Below the pieces are notes generated by a model. It saw only the letters and a list, made by a program, of their open reading frames with translations, was not told the DNA's origin and made no database searches. Source: an uncultured Emticicia sp. (GTDB lineage Bacteria; Bacteroidota; Bacteroidia; Cytophagales; Spirosomataceae). From it: a stretch of 64,000 nucleotides of DNA. A program made the translations under genes and the position numbers. The stretch covers positions 62,001-126,000 of the forward strand of contig NZ_CALCZQ010000031.1 of NCBI RefSeq assembly GCF_937903345.1, written 5' to 3'. This document shows positions 8,063-16,964 of the stretch, piece by piece (position 1 is the stretch's first letter; each line of letters begins with the position of its first letter).

Positions 8063-8779
8063 ATGACGAAATTATCAGTCAATATCAATAAAATTGCGAC
8101 TTTGCGAAACTCACGAGGCGGAAGCCAACCAAATGTGGTGCAGGTTGCGATTGATTGTGAAAAATTTGGGGCCGAAGGAATCACAGTTCACCCCCGACCT
8201 GACGAAAGACATATACGCTATCAGGACGTCAATGACCTGAAGGCAATCGTTACGACGGAGTTTAACATAGAAGGAAATCCTACCGAAAAGAAATTTGTAG
8301 CGTTGGTACTTGCCAATAAACCTACCCAAGTAACACTCGTTCCTGATGCACTTAATGCCGTGACTTCGAACGCAGGCTGGGATACCATTAAACACAAAGA
8401 ATTACTGAAAGATTTGGTTGCAAGCTTCAAAAGTGCGGGTTGTAGAGTTTCTATTTTCGTCGATCCAATCGAGGCAATGGTTGAAGGGGCAGTCGAAACT
8501 GGCACGGACCGAATTGAGCTTTATACCGAAAGTTACGCCCACAATTATGTCAAAAACCGTGAATCCGCCATCAAAGACTACGTTATTGCCGCAAAAGTGG
8601 CCGAACGGGTTGGTCTTGGCGTAAACGCTGGTCACGACCTAAGTCTTGAAAATCTGCGTTATTTCAAACAAAATATCCCGAATCTTCTTGAAGTGTCAAT
8701 TGGTCACGCACTTATTTGTGATGCTCTTTATTTGGGTTTGGAAAATACAATTCAGCTATATTTGCGAGAATTGGAGTAG
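8063..8779 (+). CDS. pdxJ: pyridoxine 5'-phosphate synthase
   Basis: 238 residues, the normal length. PdxJ condenses 3-amino-2-oxopropyl phosphate with 1-deoxyxylulose 5-phosphate to make pyridoxine 5'-phosphate, the last ring-forming step of the DXP-dependent vitamin B6 route, in the cytoplasm. The (beta/alpha)8 barrel signatures are present: VNINKIATLRNSRGGSQPN at the N-terminus, GITVHPRPDERHI with the catalytic histidine and phosphate-binding residues, ELYTESYA, and VGLGVNAGHDLS and EVSIGHALI near the end. It stands first in a short plus-strand run with mnmH, 82 bp apart. Confidence 0.97.
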   Translation: MTKLSVNINKIATLRNSRGGSQPNVVQVAIDCEKFGAEGITVHPRPDERHIRYQDVNDLKAIVTTEFNIEGNPTEKKFVALVLANKPTQVTLVPDALNAVTSNAGWDTIKHKELLKDLVASFKSAGCRVSIFVDPIEAMVEGAVETGTDRIELYTESYAHNYVKNRESAIKDYVIAAKVAERVGLGVNAGHDLSLENLRYFKQNIPNLLEVSIGHALICDALYLGLENTIQLYLRELE

Positions 8780-8861
8780 AAAAAATGAATGATAGAATGA
8801 GTGAATAACCTTTCTTTTACAATCAAAATCCATTGACTTATCGTCTATTGACATATAAAAA

Positions 8862-9878
8862 ATGACAAAACCACTTTCAGTAGAGCAGTTTCTTGAAAAA
8901 GCACAAACGCTTCCAATAATTGATGTACGTTCGCCAGGCGAGTTTGAGCGTGGGCACATCGTTGGGGCGGTCAATATTCCTTTGTTTGAGAACCACGAAC
9001 GAGCGGAAGTAGGCACACGCTATAAGAGAGTTGGGAAAGAGTCCGCTTTTTTGCTTGGTCTTGATATTGTTGGGCCAAAACTATCTGGTTTTGTAAAAAA
9101 AGTGAATAAAATTGCTCCTGAAAAAGAGGTTTTAGTGCATTGTTGGCGTGGCGGAATGCGTAGTGGAAGTTTTGCAACGCTACTTAGTTCGGCAGGAATG
9201 AAGGTTTCACTTTTGGTAGGGGGCTATAAATCTTATCGAAATTTTATTTTAGAACAATTTCGTAAACCACTCAATATTATTATTTTAGGTGGAAAAACGG
9301 GTAGCGGAAAAACAGAGATTTTATATGAACTTGAAAAACAAGGTGAACAAATTTTAGATTTAGAAGGCTTGGCAAACCATAAAGGTTCAGCATTTGGTAT
9401 GCTCGGACAAGCTCCGCAACCAATGACCGAGTATTTTGAAAATATGCTTTATGAGAAACTCTCTAGGTTAGATACTTTGCGTCGAATTTGGGTGGAAGAT
9501 GAAAGTAAAAACGTTGGTTGCTGCAATATTCCTGATGGACTTTGGCAACAAATGCGAATGGCGAACGTTGCTTTTATTGATGTTAATAAAGAAATCCGAA
9601 TCGGGCGTTTAATGAATGAATATGCTCAATTTTCGTTTGAGGAGCTTAAACAAGCTACTGATAAAATTGCAAAACGACTTGGTGGGCAACAACATAAAGA
9701 TGCTATTGAGGCTTTAGCAGAAGGTGATTTTTCGGTCGGAACAGATATAGCTCTCCATTATTACGACAAAGCTTATCTACATGGGCTCTCGAAAAGAGAA
9801 CCCGCAAAAGTTAGAACCTTTGAAGTGACAGAAAATAATCCGATAGCCACTGCTACACAACTCATCAAAGGGATTTAA
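8862..9878 (+). CDS. mnmH: tRNA 2-selenouridine synthase
   Basis: 338 residues. MnmH (SelU/YbbB) replaces sulfur with selenium at 2-thiouridine-34 of some tRNAs using selenophosphate, passing through a geranylated intermediate. The N-terminal rhodanese domain has its active cysteine in HCWRGGMRSGS (Cys 94), and a P-loop domain follows with GGKTGSGKT at about 143-151. Both are needed and both look intact. Selenophosphate requires SelD, which is not in this window. The gene is near pdxJ without an obvious metabolic link. The family call is firm. Confidence 0.93.
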   Translation: MTKPLSVEQFLEKAQTLPIIDVRSPGEFERGHIVGAVNIPLFENHERAEVGTRYKRVGKESAFLLGLDIVGPKLSGFVKKVNKIAPEKEVLVHCWRGGMRSGSFATLLSSAGMKVSLLVGGYKSYRNFILEQFRKPLNIIILGGKTGSGKTEILYELEKQGEQILDLEGLANHKGSAFGMLGQAPQPMTEYFENMLYEKLSRLDTLRRIWVEDESKNVGCCNIPDGLWQQMRMANVAFIDVNKEIRIGRLMNEYAQFSFEELKQATDKIAKRLGGQQHKDAIEALAEGDFSVGTDIALHYYDKAYLHGLSKREPAKVRTFEVTENNPIATATQLIKGI

Positions 9879-9990
9879 CATAATTTAATACATTTTAACA
9901 GCATTATCAGTATACTTATTTTAAGTTTGTGCCGCATTTTGTTTTTCAAAGTGTCATTTATCCATTTTTACAATTAAAACATAAAAAATT

Positions 9991-10824
9991 ATGAAGGCTA
10001 TTTCAAGAACAGGAGCAATATTGCTACTATTTGCTGCTCCTTTTGTTTCGTTGGCACAAGAAAAAAAAGAAAAAGTACGCATTCGTATCGAACAAGAAGT
10101 TGAAGGCAAAATAACTATCAGTGAGAAGATCATCAATTCATCGGGTTTATCAATCAGCCAAAAAGATGAAATGATTGAAAAATTCAAAGACTCGGTTTTG
10201 GCACTAAATAAAGGTAAAGCTCAAGGGGTAAAAATTGAGATTGATAACGATTCGAACTCAAATATCAATATCGAGCGTATGGATGGCAAGAAGATTGTAA
10301 AACGCTATGAGTTTAAAGATGGTGATGGTGGCGGAAATGAAGACATTGTAATCAAAAGTGGGCCGCAAGTAAGGATTTTCAAAAGAGACGGCAAAGGTGA
10401 GATTGAAAGTTTTGATAGTGAAGCATTTAAGCACGGATTGAATGGTAATATGGAGAGCCTGAGAGATAATATGAAACAAATGGGCAAAGACCTAAAGTTT
10501 GAGTTTCGCTCAATTCCAGATAATTTTTTTGATGGTGCAAATACAGACAGCAAAAATATCAAAAATGTGGAGGTTTTTCCGAATAACCCCAAAACAGAAA
10601 TCTTAAATGTAAGTTTCAAGGCTCCACAAAAAGGCGATGTAAGCATCAAAGTTTTGGATGTAAAGGGAAGCGTTATTGCAAAAGAAGAAATTAAAGACTT
10701 CACAGGTGAATATGTAGGTCAAATTAATATAGGTAAACAAAAATCGCGAACAATTTTTGTGATGATTACACAAGGCGAAGATGGCAACGTAAAGCGTGTA
10801 GTTTTACCTTCGAATGAGAAGTGA
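9991..10824 (+). CDS. secreted protein with C-terminal type IX secretion sorting-like domain
   Basis: 277 residues with a signal peptide (MKAISRTGAILLLFAAPFVSLAQ), a lysine- and glutamate-rich middle (beta strands such as VRIRIEQEVEGKITI, and VKIEIDNDSNSNINIE), and a C-terminal 75 residues that fit the type IX secretion (Por) sorting domain: VEVFPNNPKTEILNVSF, then VSIKVLDVKGSVIAKEE, then IFVMITQGEDGNVKRV. Such domains take a protein across the outer membrane and are then cut. Some members of this layout stay periplasmic. TAAGTTTG at 9922-9929 may be the -7 box. The role is unknown. A strong terminator follows. Confidence 0.8.
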   Translation: MKAISRTGAILLLFAAPFVSLAQEKKEKVRIRIEQEVEGKITISEKIINSSGLSISQKDEMIEKFKDSVLALNKGKAQGVKIEIDNDSNSNINIERMDGKKIVKRYEFKDGDGGGNEDIVIKSGPQVRIFKRDGKGEIESFDSEAFKHGLNGNMESLRDNMKQMGKDLKFEFRSIPDNFFDGANTDSKNIKNVEVFPNNPKTEILNVSFKAPQKGDVSIKVLDVKGSVIAKEEIKDFTGEYVGQINIGKQKSRTIFVMITQGEDGNVKRVVLPSNEK

Positions 10825-10843
10825 TTATTGATGTTGAACAAGC

Positions 10844-10878
10844 AAAAAGCTCGGTTGAAACCTTCAGCCGAGCTTTTT
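10844..10878. terminator. bidirectional terminator
   Basis: AAAAAGCTCGG (10844-10854) and CCGAGCTTTTT (10868-10878) form a perfect 11-bp stem, flanked by A and T runs, between two convergent genes. Confidence 0.92.
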
Positions 10879-10895
10879 ATTTTATCATAACTATT

Positions 10896-12077
10896 TTATT
10901 TGCTTGCTTCTTCAATCCAATGTGTCATTTCTGTTACGATTGCATCGCTCGAACCTAAATAACCAGTACTTTTAAACTTGATTTTGCCTTCTTTATCTAT
11001 GCAAAATTTAGCGGGAATTCCATTTACACCGTAACTTCCAGCTACTTCGCCACCAATGTCCAAAATCACAGGGAAAGTTGTAAAACCTCTCTGTTTGACA
11101 AACGTACTAACCGTAGATTTCCATTGGTCGGCACTTACACGCTCATAAGTATTCACAAACAAGAACTTTACGTTTGGATTATTCTTAAATTTATCCATTG
11201 ATAGCTTCATGCCAGGAAACGACATGATACATGGCCCGCACCAGGTCGCCCAAAAGTCAAGAACCACTACTTTTCCACGCAACTCTGAAAGTTTTATATT
11301 TTTTCCATCTAAATCAACCAACGTAAAATCAGGAGCATCAGCACCAACCGAGCCAGCACTTCTGCGTTTTACATCTTGGATAAAAAGTTTAGCAAAAAAG
11401 TGGTTTTTGCCTTCTTTTTCTAATTGACTTGCTACTTTTGCAAAAGTTTCAAAATCTGTTTCAGGATTCAAGAAATTATTAATCGCAATTAAACCCGCCA
11501 ATGAAGTGCCTAATTCAGCAATTATAGGTTTGATAGTTGCAGTAAAGTTTGCTTCTGATGCTTGGTAAGTTGTTTGAATTTCTCTCTTCTTCTTTTCGTC
11601 TTTCTTTTGAGTTGCTGCCTCAAATTGATTTTGCAATGCTACTTGACCTTGACGAAATTTCTGTGACTCTGTCACGACTAAATTAAATTTCGCCATCATC
11701 GGTGAGCCATCCACTGCATATGAACCGGGCTTATCTGGTGAATTAAAGCCATCAGCAGTAACCGTGAGCGTTTCGCCACCGTCAAGAATCAAACCAATCA
11801 TTTGTTGATTAGCGATATTGATTTGATAAATACCCGGCTCAGACATTTTGCCTTTGAAAGCAAAACTATTGTCTGTAGAAAGTGCCATCGAATCAATTCT
11901 AAGTGGAATATTGCGGTCGTTCATTCTCTCTAAATAAACCTTTCCACTCACTGCCGACTTTACTTTTCCGCTAATATTATATGTACTTTCCGAACCTGTT
12001 GAGGAATTTGTTTGGGTTTGTGACTGGCAAGCCATTCCGCTGATTACCAAACATATAGCAATAATTATGTGTTTCAT
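10896..12077 (-). CDS. TlpA-family thioredoxin-like lipoprotein with N-terminal DUF4369
   Basis: 393 residues. The signal peptide ends in a lipobox (ISGMAC), so it is probably anchored to a membrane in the periplasm. Residues about 30-130 fit DUF4369, a beta domain usual in Bacteroidota thiol-disulfide proteins; a helical linker rich in K and Q follows; the C-terminal third is a redoxin/TlpA domain with the active site WCGPC at 279-283 (FWATWCGPC). It likely reduces or oxidises periplasmic disulfides, perhaps for cytochrome maturation or protection. It lies 30 bp after gatB on the same strand and may be co-transcribed with it. Confidence 0.92.
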   Translation of the reverse strand: MKHIIIAICLVISGMACQSQTQTNSSTGSESTYNISGKVKSAVSGKVYLERMNDRNIPLRIDSMALSTDNSFAFKGKMSEPGIYQINIANQQMIGLILDGGETLTVTADGFNSPDKPGSYAVDGSPMMAKFNLVVTESQKFRQGQVALQNQFEAATQKKDEKKKREIQTTYQASEANFTATIKPIIAELGTSLAGLIAINNFLNPETDFETFAKVASQLEKEGKNHFFAKLFIQDVKRRSAGSVGADAPDFTLVDLDGKNIKLSELRGKVVVLDFWATWCGPCIMSFPGMKLSMDKFKNNPNVKFLFVNTYERVSADQWKSTVSTFVKQRGFTTFPVILDIGGEVAGSYGVNGIPAKFCIDKEGKIKFKSTGYLGSSDAIVTEMTHWIEEASK

Positions 12078-12107
12078 AAATCTATATTTTTTTAAAAATC
12101 ATCTATT

Positions 12108-13553
12108 TTAAGATAATGCCGCTATCAATAACTCATTTGTTCGTTTTGGATCGGCTGAGCCTTTCGATTTTTTCATTACCTCACCAACAAACATGCCAAG
12201 TAAACCCTTCTTTCCACTCTTATATTCTTTTACTTTTGCTTCATTGGCAGTAAGAACTTCGTTGATTAACGATTGTAATGTATCGGTATTGCTTTCCTGA
12301 ATCAAATTATTACTTTCTGCCAGTTTCAATGCCGAAATTGTAGGATTTTCGAGCATCAAAGGGAACAATTTTTGTGCTGCAGCCGAACTACTTATTTTGT
12401 TTTCGTCAACCAATACTATAATTTCTGCCAATTGGCTTGGTTTTAGGCTAAAATCGGCAATTTCAATGTTGTTTTCGTTTAAATAACCTCTGATTGTTGA
12501 CGTAAGCCAATTCGATGCAGCTTTGTAGTTTTGCGTAAGTTTACAAACTTCCAAATAATAATCGGCCATTTCTTTGCTGTCGGTAATCGTCACGGCGTGT
12601 TCGTCGAGAATACCAAATTCTTTTGTGAATTTTTCGAGTAATTCACTCGGTAAAGCTGGCATTTGTGCTTTGATTTCGTTCATCCATTCGTCCGAAATGC
12701 GTAACGGAGCTAAATCTGGCTCAGGGAAATAACGATAATCGTTCATTGTTTCTTTCAAACGCATACTGTAAGTTTGACCATTATCGGCATCAAACATTCG
12801 GGTTTCTTGAATTACCTTGCCACCTGATTCGATTAATGCAACTTGACGTTTGTATTCAAATTCGGCAGCATGTTGTAGGTTACGAATTGAATTCATATTT
12901 TTGATTTCCACCTTCGTACCAAATTCGGTCGTGCCTTCTTCACGAATCGAAATGTTTAAGTCGGCACGCATTGAGCCTTCTTCCATATTTCCATCGCAAA
13001 TACCCAAATAACGTACTATTTTACGTATTTCAGTCAAATAGGCACCTGCTTCTTCGGGGCTACGCATACACGGCTCTGAAACGATTTCAACGAGAGGAGT
13101 ACCTGCACGATTATAATCTAAAAGTGTAAAAGTATCACTACCGTCATGAACCGATTTTCCCGCGTCCTCTTCGAGGTGAATGTGGTGAAGCTCTAAAGTT
13201 CGTTCTCTGAAACCTTTGCCATCTTTTAGGCGAATTTTCACTTCCCCACCTTTACAAATTGGATATTTATCTTGCGAAACTTGATAACCTTTTGGAAGGT
13301 CAGGATAAAAATAATTTTTACGGTCGAAATAATTGTTTCTATTGATTTCGCAACCACAAGCCAAGCCCATACGAATGGCAAATTCGACTGCTTTTTTATT
13401 CAATTTTGGCAAAACGCCAGGGTGCCCGAGCGTGATTACACTTATATTTGTATTTGGTTCGCTACCAAATTTATTGGTATCTGATGCGAATATTTTACTT
13501 TCGGTCGCCAATTGGCAATGAACTTCTAAGCCAATAACAATTTCGTATTTCAT
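12108..13553 (-). CDS. gatB: aspartyl/glutamyl-tRNA amidotransferase subunit B
   Basis: 481 residues, the usual length. With GatA and GatC it converts Glu-tRNA(Gln) and Asp-tRNA(Asn) to the amidated forms; GatB binds the tRNA and activates the misacylated amino acid. Evidence is the N-terminal YEIVIGLEVHCQL, GHPGVLPKLN, DRKNYFYPDLPKGYQ and HLEEDAGKS, then DYNRAGTPLVEIV and MNSIRNLQHAAEFEY. The C-terminal YqeY-like tail domain ends KGKADP-like as SKGSADPKRTNELL. gatA and gatC are not in the window. Its 5' region has two stacked palindromes, one containing a -7 box. Confidence 0.97.
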   Translation of the reverse strand: MKYEIVIGLEVHCQLATESKIFASDTNKFGSEPNTNISVITLGHPGVLPKLNKKAVEFAIRMGLACGCEINRNNYFDRKNYFYPDLPKGYQVSQDKYPICKGGEVKIRLKDGKGFRERTLELHHIHLEEDAGKSVHDGSDTFTLLDYNRAGTPLVEIVSEPCMRSPEEAGAYLTEIRKIVRYLGICDGNMEEGSMRADLNISIREEGTTEFGTKVEIKNMNSIRNLQHAAEFEYKRQVALIESGGKVIQETRMFDADNGQTYSMRLKETMNDYRYFPEPDLAPLRISDEWMNEIKAQMPALPSELLEKFTKEFGILDEHAVTITDSKEMADYYLEVCKLTQNYKAASNWLTSTIRGYLNENNIEIADFSLKPSQLAEIIVLVDENKISSSAAAQKLFPLMLENPTISALKLAESNNLIQESNTDTLQSLINEVLTANEAKVKEYKSGKKGLLGMFVGEVMKKSKGSADPKRTNELLIAALS

Positions 13554-13574
13554 GAAGGATTTTTATTGTTGCAG

Positions 13575-13649
13575 TGGCAAAAATTTTGCCATTCAGAAAA
13601 CCATATTTCTTGTAATTTACAAATTTATGGTTTTTAGCTGAAAGTGTAA
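13575..13649 (-). promoter_or_regulatory. gatB promoter embedded in nested palindromes
   Basis: On the minus strand TAAATTTG (13627-13620) fits the -7 consensus, with TTA instead of TTG 19 bases upstream (13649-13647). The box lies inside a 38-base imperfect palindrome (13597-13634: AAAACCATA and TATGGTTTT outside, TTGTAA and TTACAA inside). A second, perfect palindrome TGGCAAAA-A-TTTTGCCA occupies 13575-13591, just upstream of the gatB ATG. These could be operator or leader stem structures. Confidence 0.55.
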
Positions 13650-13735
13650 TAAAAAACTGTAGGACAGGCTTTTTAACTTATCTATTTTTGTGTGAATAAA
13701 CTTATTTTTTGCTTTTGACAGGTTCTAAATCTGAC

Positions 13736-14077
13736 CTACAAGTTTTCATCAACTACTTTTTCCACTCTTTTTTTAATTGTATTTAAAACCGACTTTTTTG
13801 CAAAAATAAATATAGCAAGAATAATGGCATAAATACCAAACATTATCAAAAAACCAAGCCAAGTACTTTCGAGTAAATGGTTGATGCCAATGGCAAACAG
13901 AATACCGAGAAAAATAATAACTACAATGCCAAGTATAAATGTAATGAGGGCATAAGCTGCTTTTACAGCAATGACCTCTATTTTATCTTGTACATTAAGT
14001 TTCGTTAATTCAAATTTTGCTTCAATGAGTTTTACGAGATTTTCTTTTAACTCACCTATTTTCAAAAAATCGGACAT
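13736..14077 (-). CDS. holin-like membrane protein (PF07332-type)
   Basis: 113 residues with an amphipathic N-terminal helix (IGELKENLVKLIEAKFELTKLNVQDK), two strong membrane segments (about 40-62 and 71-92), and a lysine-rich tail (KKSVLNTIKKRVEKVVDE). This fits the family called phage holin / Actinobacterial holin-X, which in most genomes is a stand-alone envelope stress protein and not a phage holin. No phage gene is near. Function unknown; inner membrane. Confidence 0.75.
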   Translation of the reverse strand: MSDFLKIGELKENLVKLIEAKFELTKLNVQDKIEVIAVKAAYALITFILGIVVIIFLGILFAIGINHLLESTWLGFLIMFGIYAIILAIFIFAKKSVLNTIKKRVEKVVDENL

Positions 14078-14192
14078 AGCAATTGGGAAATTACGAATTA
14101 CGATTTACGAATTACAATTTCTCATCACTCGTAAATTTAACAATTATGTCTGCAAGGTAGAAAAAACGTGGGTTTTGGCAAAATTAGTTATT

Positions 14193-14243
14193 AGTTTACA
14201 GTGGGAAGTAGGTAATTTTATTACCGATTACCCACTGTAAACT
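14193..14243 (-). terminator. large hairpin after the M14 peptidase
   Basis: Perfect 13-bp outer arms (AGTTTACAGTGGG 14193-14205 and CCCACTGTAAACT 14231-14243) enclose a second 6-bp stem (GGTAAT 14211-14216 and ATTACC 14220-14225). It starts 7 bases after the peptidase stop. No long T run follows, so it may protect the mRNA end or be a repeat rather than a classic terminator. Confidence 0.65.
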
Positions 14244-14250
14244 GTTGACT

Positions 14251-16797
14251 TTACTCTTCTTCACCACCAAAACGACCACCGCCGATTAGGTTTCCAAAGA
14301 AAAGAGTATTTAGGAAAAGTTTGTTTGTACCATACCAAAACGCTCTGAAATTCGGGTTTTCTGATAAGGCAATTACTCGACCAGCACCTACATTTAGTGT
14401 AATGGCGGCTGGCGAATTTTTGATTAGTTTTTCATTTTTTGAATGCACATATCCTGCTAATAAAGGATTTGCTGTGAAAACTATCGGTGTATTATATGGA
14501 TTTTTTGTATCTTCCATAAAAATATTGTTATCTTTAAACAAAGCTAATTTGTTTTGTTGATAACCAAAACATAAAGGGTGCGTAGGATCGATTTTTGCCT
14601 CGAAGATTGTTCCTGCGGTTTCTAAAGCACCAGTATATTTTTCTTGTAGGTTATATGGGCGTTTCTCGCCATTGCCGTTATTATCTGGTTTTTCTTTAAC
14701 ACTTATGTTAGCGATTTTTTTAGCAGAAACCCATTCCACAGCATCGGTCATTGCTACTAAAACGCCACCACTTTGCACAAAACGCTTTATTTTTTCGTCA
14801 GAAAGTGCATTATAGTTTCCACCCGCCAACACAATGTGTGTGTATTTTTCTAAACTTGTTCGGTTGGCCGTTTCAATGTCAGCAACCGTGAGCGGAATAT
14901 TGATACGTTGGTCAAGTAAATGCCAAATTTCACCTGCATCAGTTGATTGTACACCTGCACCGCCCAACATCAATACTTTTGGTAAACGTACTTTTTTGAA
15001 TTTTTCGCTACCAAAGTCGATTCCCTGTGGTGTAAGGCCAGTCGGAACTGCGTAGAAATCAACACCATCACGCTCAGCAAGAGTTTGGAGCAATGCCGAT
15101 GGGTCAGAGCCATTACTAAAAATCTGAATTGTACCATAATCAAAAGTGCGTTCTTTTCCATCAATGAATGCCGAAAGTGGTTCGGTTGCTACTTTTAGGT
15201 TATAGCCTTTTTTTAATAACTCGTAAGCTGCACGTGGAGCGTAGTAGCTATTCCATTCAAACAAATACGCATATTGGCTTTTACCGATAACTTTTCCTTT
15301 TGGGAATTCATTTTTATCCACTTTTTCGCCCAACGAAATGGCCGTTTTTGCTTCTGCAGTAGGTACATTCATGCAATATTGTAGCGACCATGCCGAAATG
15401 TCATAGAATAAACTATCTTCAAATTTTGTACGCTTTTCAAACATTGATTTGATAAGGCGGTGCTGAGGTTGATTCATCGGAACAACGTAGGCATTTTCTT
15501 TCTTGAAAGCAATGCCATCTTGGTTTTCGTCTTTTCCTAAATGATATACATCAATTTGGTTGCGATTAAGCATATTTACCATTTCCCAAGTTTTTATGTC
15601 ATCATTTCCACCACCAAAAACGTAGCCTTTAACAGCATCAGTTGAAGCTTCTTTATAAAAATTTCTCATGTGGTCGAGCAATTCGACACGCATTTCACGA
15701 GCTGCACGGAGCGTGGAGAAAGTAGCCGTAACTTGATTGCGAACTGTAAACGGAAAACTCAAAATCCCGTTGGCAGTTTCTTGTAAATGTCCACGAGACG
15801 ACGCTTGTTCAAACAAAATACCAACTGAACCATTTACGTCGGGAAGCGTGGAGCCTTTTCCGTAATAAAAATCATCGTAGTTTTCTTGTGTATAATAAGC
15901 CGAACCGATTTTGTCGAGACCTGCTGCTTGGAATTTTCCGAATTTGATAGTTAAATCAATATTTTTCTTCGGTGTAAGTGGGTGCGTACGTGCAGGAATA
16001 CCAGGTTGAAAGAAAAATGTTGAAGCCGAACCCATTTCGTGGTGATCGGTCAAGATATTTGGTCGCCAGTCATAAAATTTCACCAAACGTCCCTTACTTT
16101 CAGGCATTTGTTGATACAGCCAGTCACGATTGAGGTCGAACCAATAGTGATTTGAGCGTCCACCGGGCCAAGTTTCGCTAAATTCACGGCTGTTTATATC
16201 GCTTACTAAATTGGTGCTACGATTGATGTTTACCCAAGTCGCAAAACGATTTCCTCCATCTGCATTAATTACAGGGTCGATTAAAATAACCGTTTCATTC
16301 AATAGCGAATCGACACTTGCCCCTTGTGCGGCAGCTAAATAATAAGCCGACATAAGGTTTGAGTTAGTTCCACTTGCTTCGTTGCCGTGTACGGAGTAGC
16401 CCATCCAAACTACAATAGGCATTTTTTGTAGGTCTAAACCGCCTGATTGTGTAGGATTAACCAATTTTTGGTGTTCTGTCTTGATTTGGTCGAGGCGAGT
16501 ATGATTTTCGGGAGAAGTTACTGTAACAAGAACCAACTCACGGTTTTCAAAAGTTTTGGCATAAGTTTCAATCTTGAAACGATTCGACAAACGAGCTAAT
16601 TCTTTCATGTAAGTTATTGTCTCATAGGGAGTTACGTGCTGTTCTCCAACTTGATAACCCAAAAATTTCTGTGGGGTAGGAATTTTGGCATCATAAGTAA
16701 TGTTCTGAGGCAAATAATAGCTATCTGCAACTTGGCCAAATGCCTGACTAACAAGTAGTTGAAACAATAATAGGTAGCGTAGGGTGTTTTTTTTCAT
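14251..16797 (-). CDS. M14 family zinc carboxypeptidase, secreted
   Basis: 848 residues from the ATG at 16797 (MKKNTLRYLLLFQLLVSQAFGQ, a signal peptide). The peptidase M14 domain follows, with the zinc site HxxE in YSVHGNEASGTN, a downstream TDHHEMGS and the catalytic-glutamate region GILFEQASSRGH. The C-terminal half holds a glutamine-amidotransferase-like region (VLMLGGAG, HIVLAGGNYNALSDEKIKRF). This layout is usual in large Bacteroidota M14 proteins. It would trim peptides in the periplasm or outside the cell. The longest frame begins 31 codons earlier, but that extension contains the terminator of the upstream dksA-like gene (16851-16877), so the inner start is right. Confidence 0.9.
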   Translation of the reverse strand: MKKNTLRYLLLFQLLVSQAFGQVADSYYLPQNITYDAKIPTPQKFLGYQVGEQHVTPYETITYMKELARLSNRFKIETYAKTFENRELVLVTVTSPENHTRLDQIKTEHQKLVNPTQSGGLDLQKMPIVVWMGYSVHGNEASGTNSNLMSAYYLAAAQGASVDSLLNETVILIDPVINADGGNRFATWVNINRSTNLVSDINSREFSETWPGGRSNHYWFDLNRDWLYQQMPESKGRLVKFYDWRPNILTDHHEMGSASTFFFQPGIPARTHPLTPKKNIDLTIKFGKFQAAGLDKIGSAYYTQENYDDFYYGKGSTLPDVNGSVGILFEQASSRGHLQETANGILSFPFTVRNQVTATFSTLRAAREMRVELLDHMRNFYKEASTDAVKGYVFGGGNDDIKTWEMVNMLNRNQIDVYHLGKDENQDGIAFKKENAYVVPMNQPQHRLIKSMFEKRTKFEDSLFYDISAWSLQYCMNVPTAEAKTAISLGEKVDKNEFPKGKVIGKSQYAYLFEWNSYYAPRAAYELLKKGYNLKVATEPLSAFIDGKERTFDYGTIQIFSNGSDPSALLQTLAERDGVDFYAVPTGLTPQGIDFGSEKFKKVRLPKVLMLGGAGVQSTDAGEIWHLLDQRINIPLTVADIETANRTSLEKYTHIVLAGGNYNALSDEKIKRFVQSGGVLVAMTDAVEWVSAKKIANISVKEKPDNNGNGEKRPYNLQEKYTGALETAGTIFEAKIDPTHPLCFGYQQNKLALFKDNNIFMEDTKNPYNTPIVFTANPLLAGYVHSKNEKLIKNSPAAITLNVGAGRVIALSENPNFRAFWYGTNKLFLNTLFFGNLIGGGRFGGEEE

Positions 16798-16850
16798 GTC
16801 GAGAAGTTTATATTTTTTAAACAAAGAAATGTAGAAAAACCTGTAAAACA

Positions 16851-16877
16851 AAAAAGCCTCTGACGTAGAGGCTTTTT
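16851..16877 (-). terminator. terminator of the DksA-like gene
   Basis: AAAAAGCCTCT (16851-16861) pairs with AGAGGCTTTTT (16867-16877) around GACGT. On the minus strand the hairpin ends in a T run. It lies 87 bases past the DksA-like stop. Confidence 0.88.
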
Positions 16878-16964
16878 TTATAGACAACAATACATATAAC
16901 CTCGTGAAAAACGGTTTGAAGGTCTTAAAAGGTGGGCATCAATAGATGTATTTCCCTTATAATT

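Noticed and set aside
13736..14077. Holin-like gene as a sign of a prophage
   Set aside because: No other phage genes nearby; the family is common as a stand-alone chromosomal gene.
16798..16890. Longer N-terminus of the M14 peptidase
   Set aside because: It contains the terminator of the upstream gene, and the inner start gives a good signal peptide.
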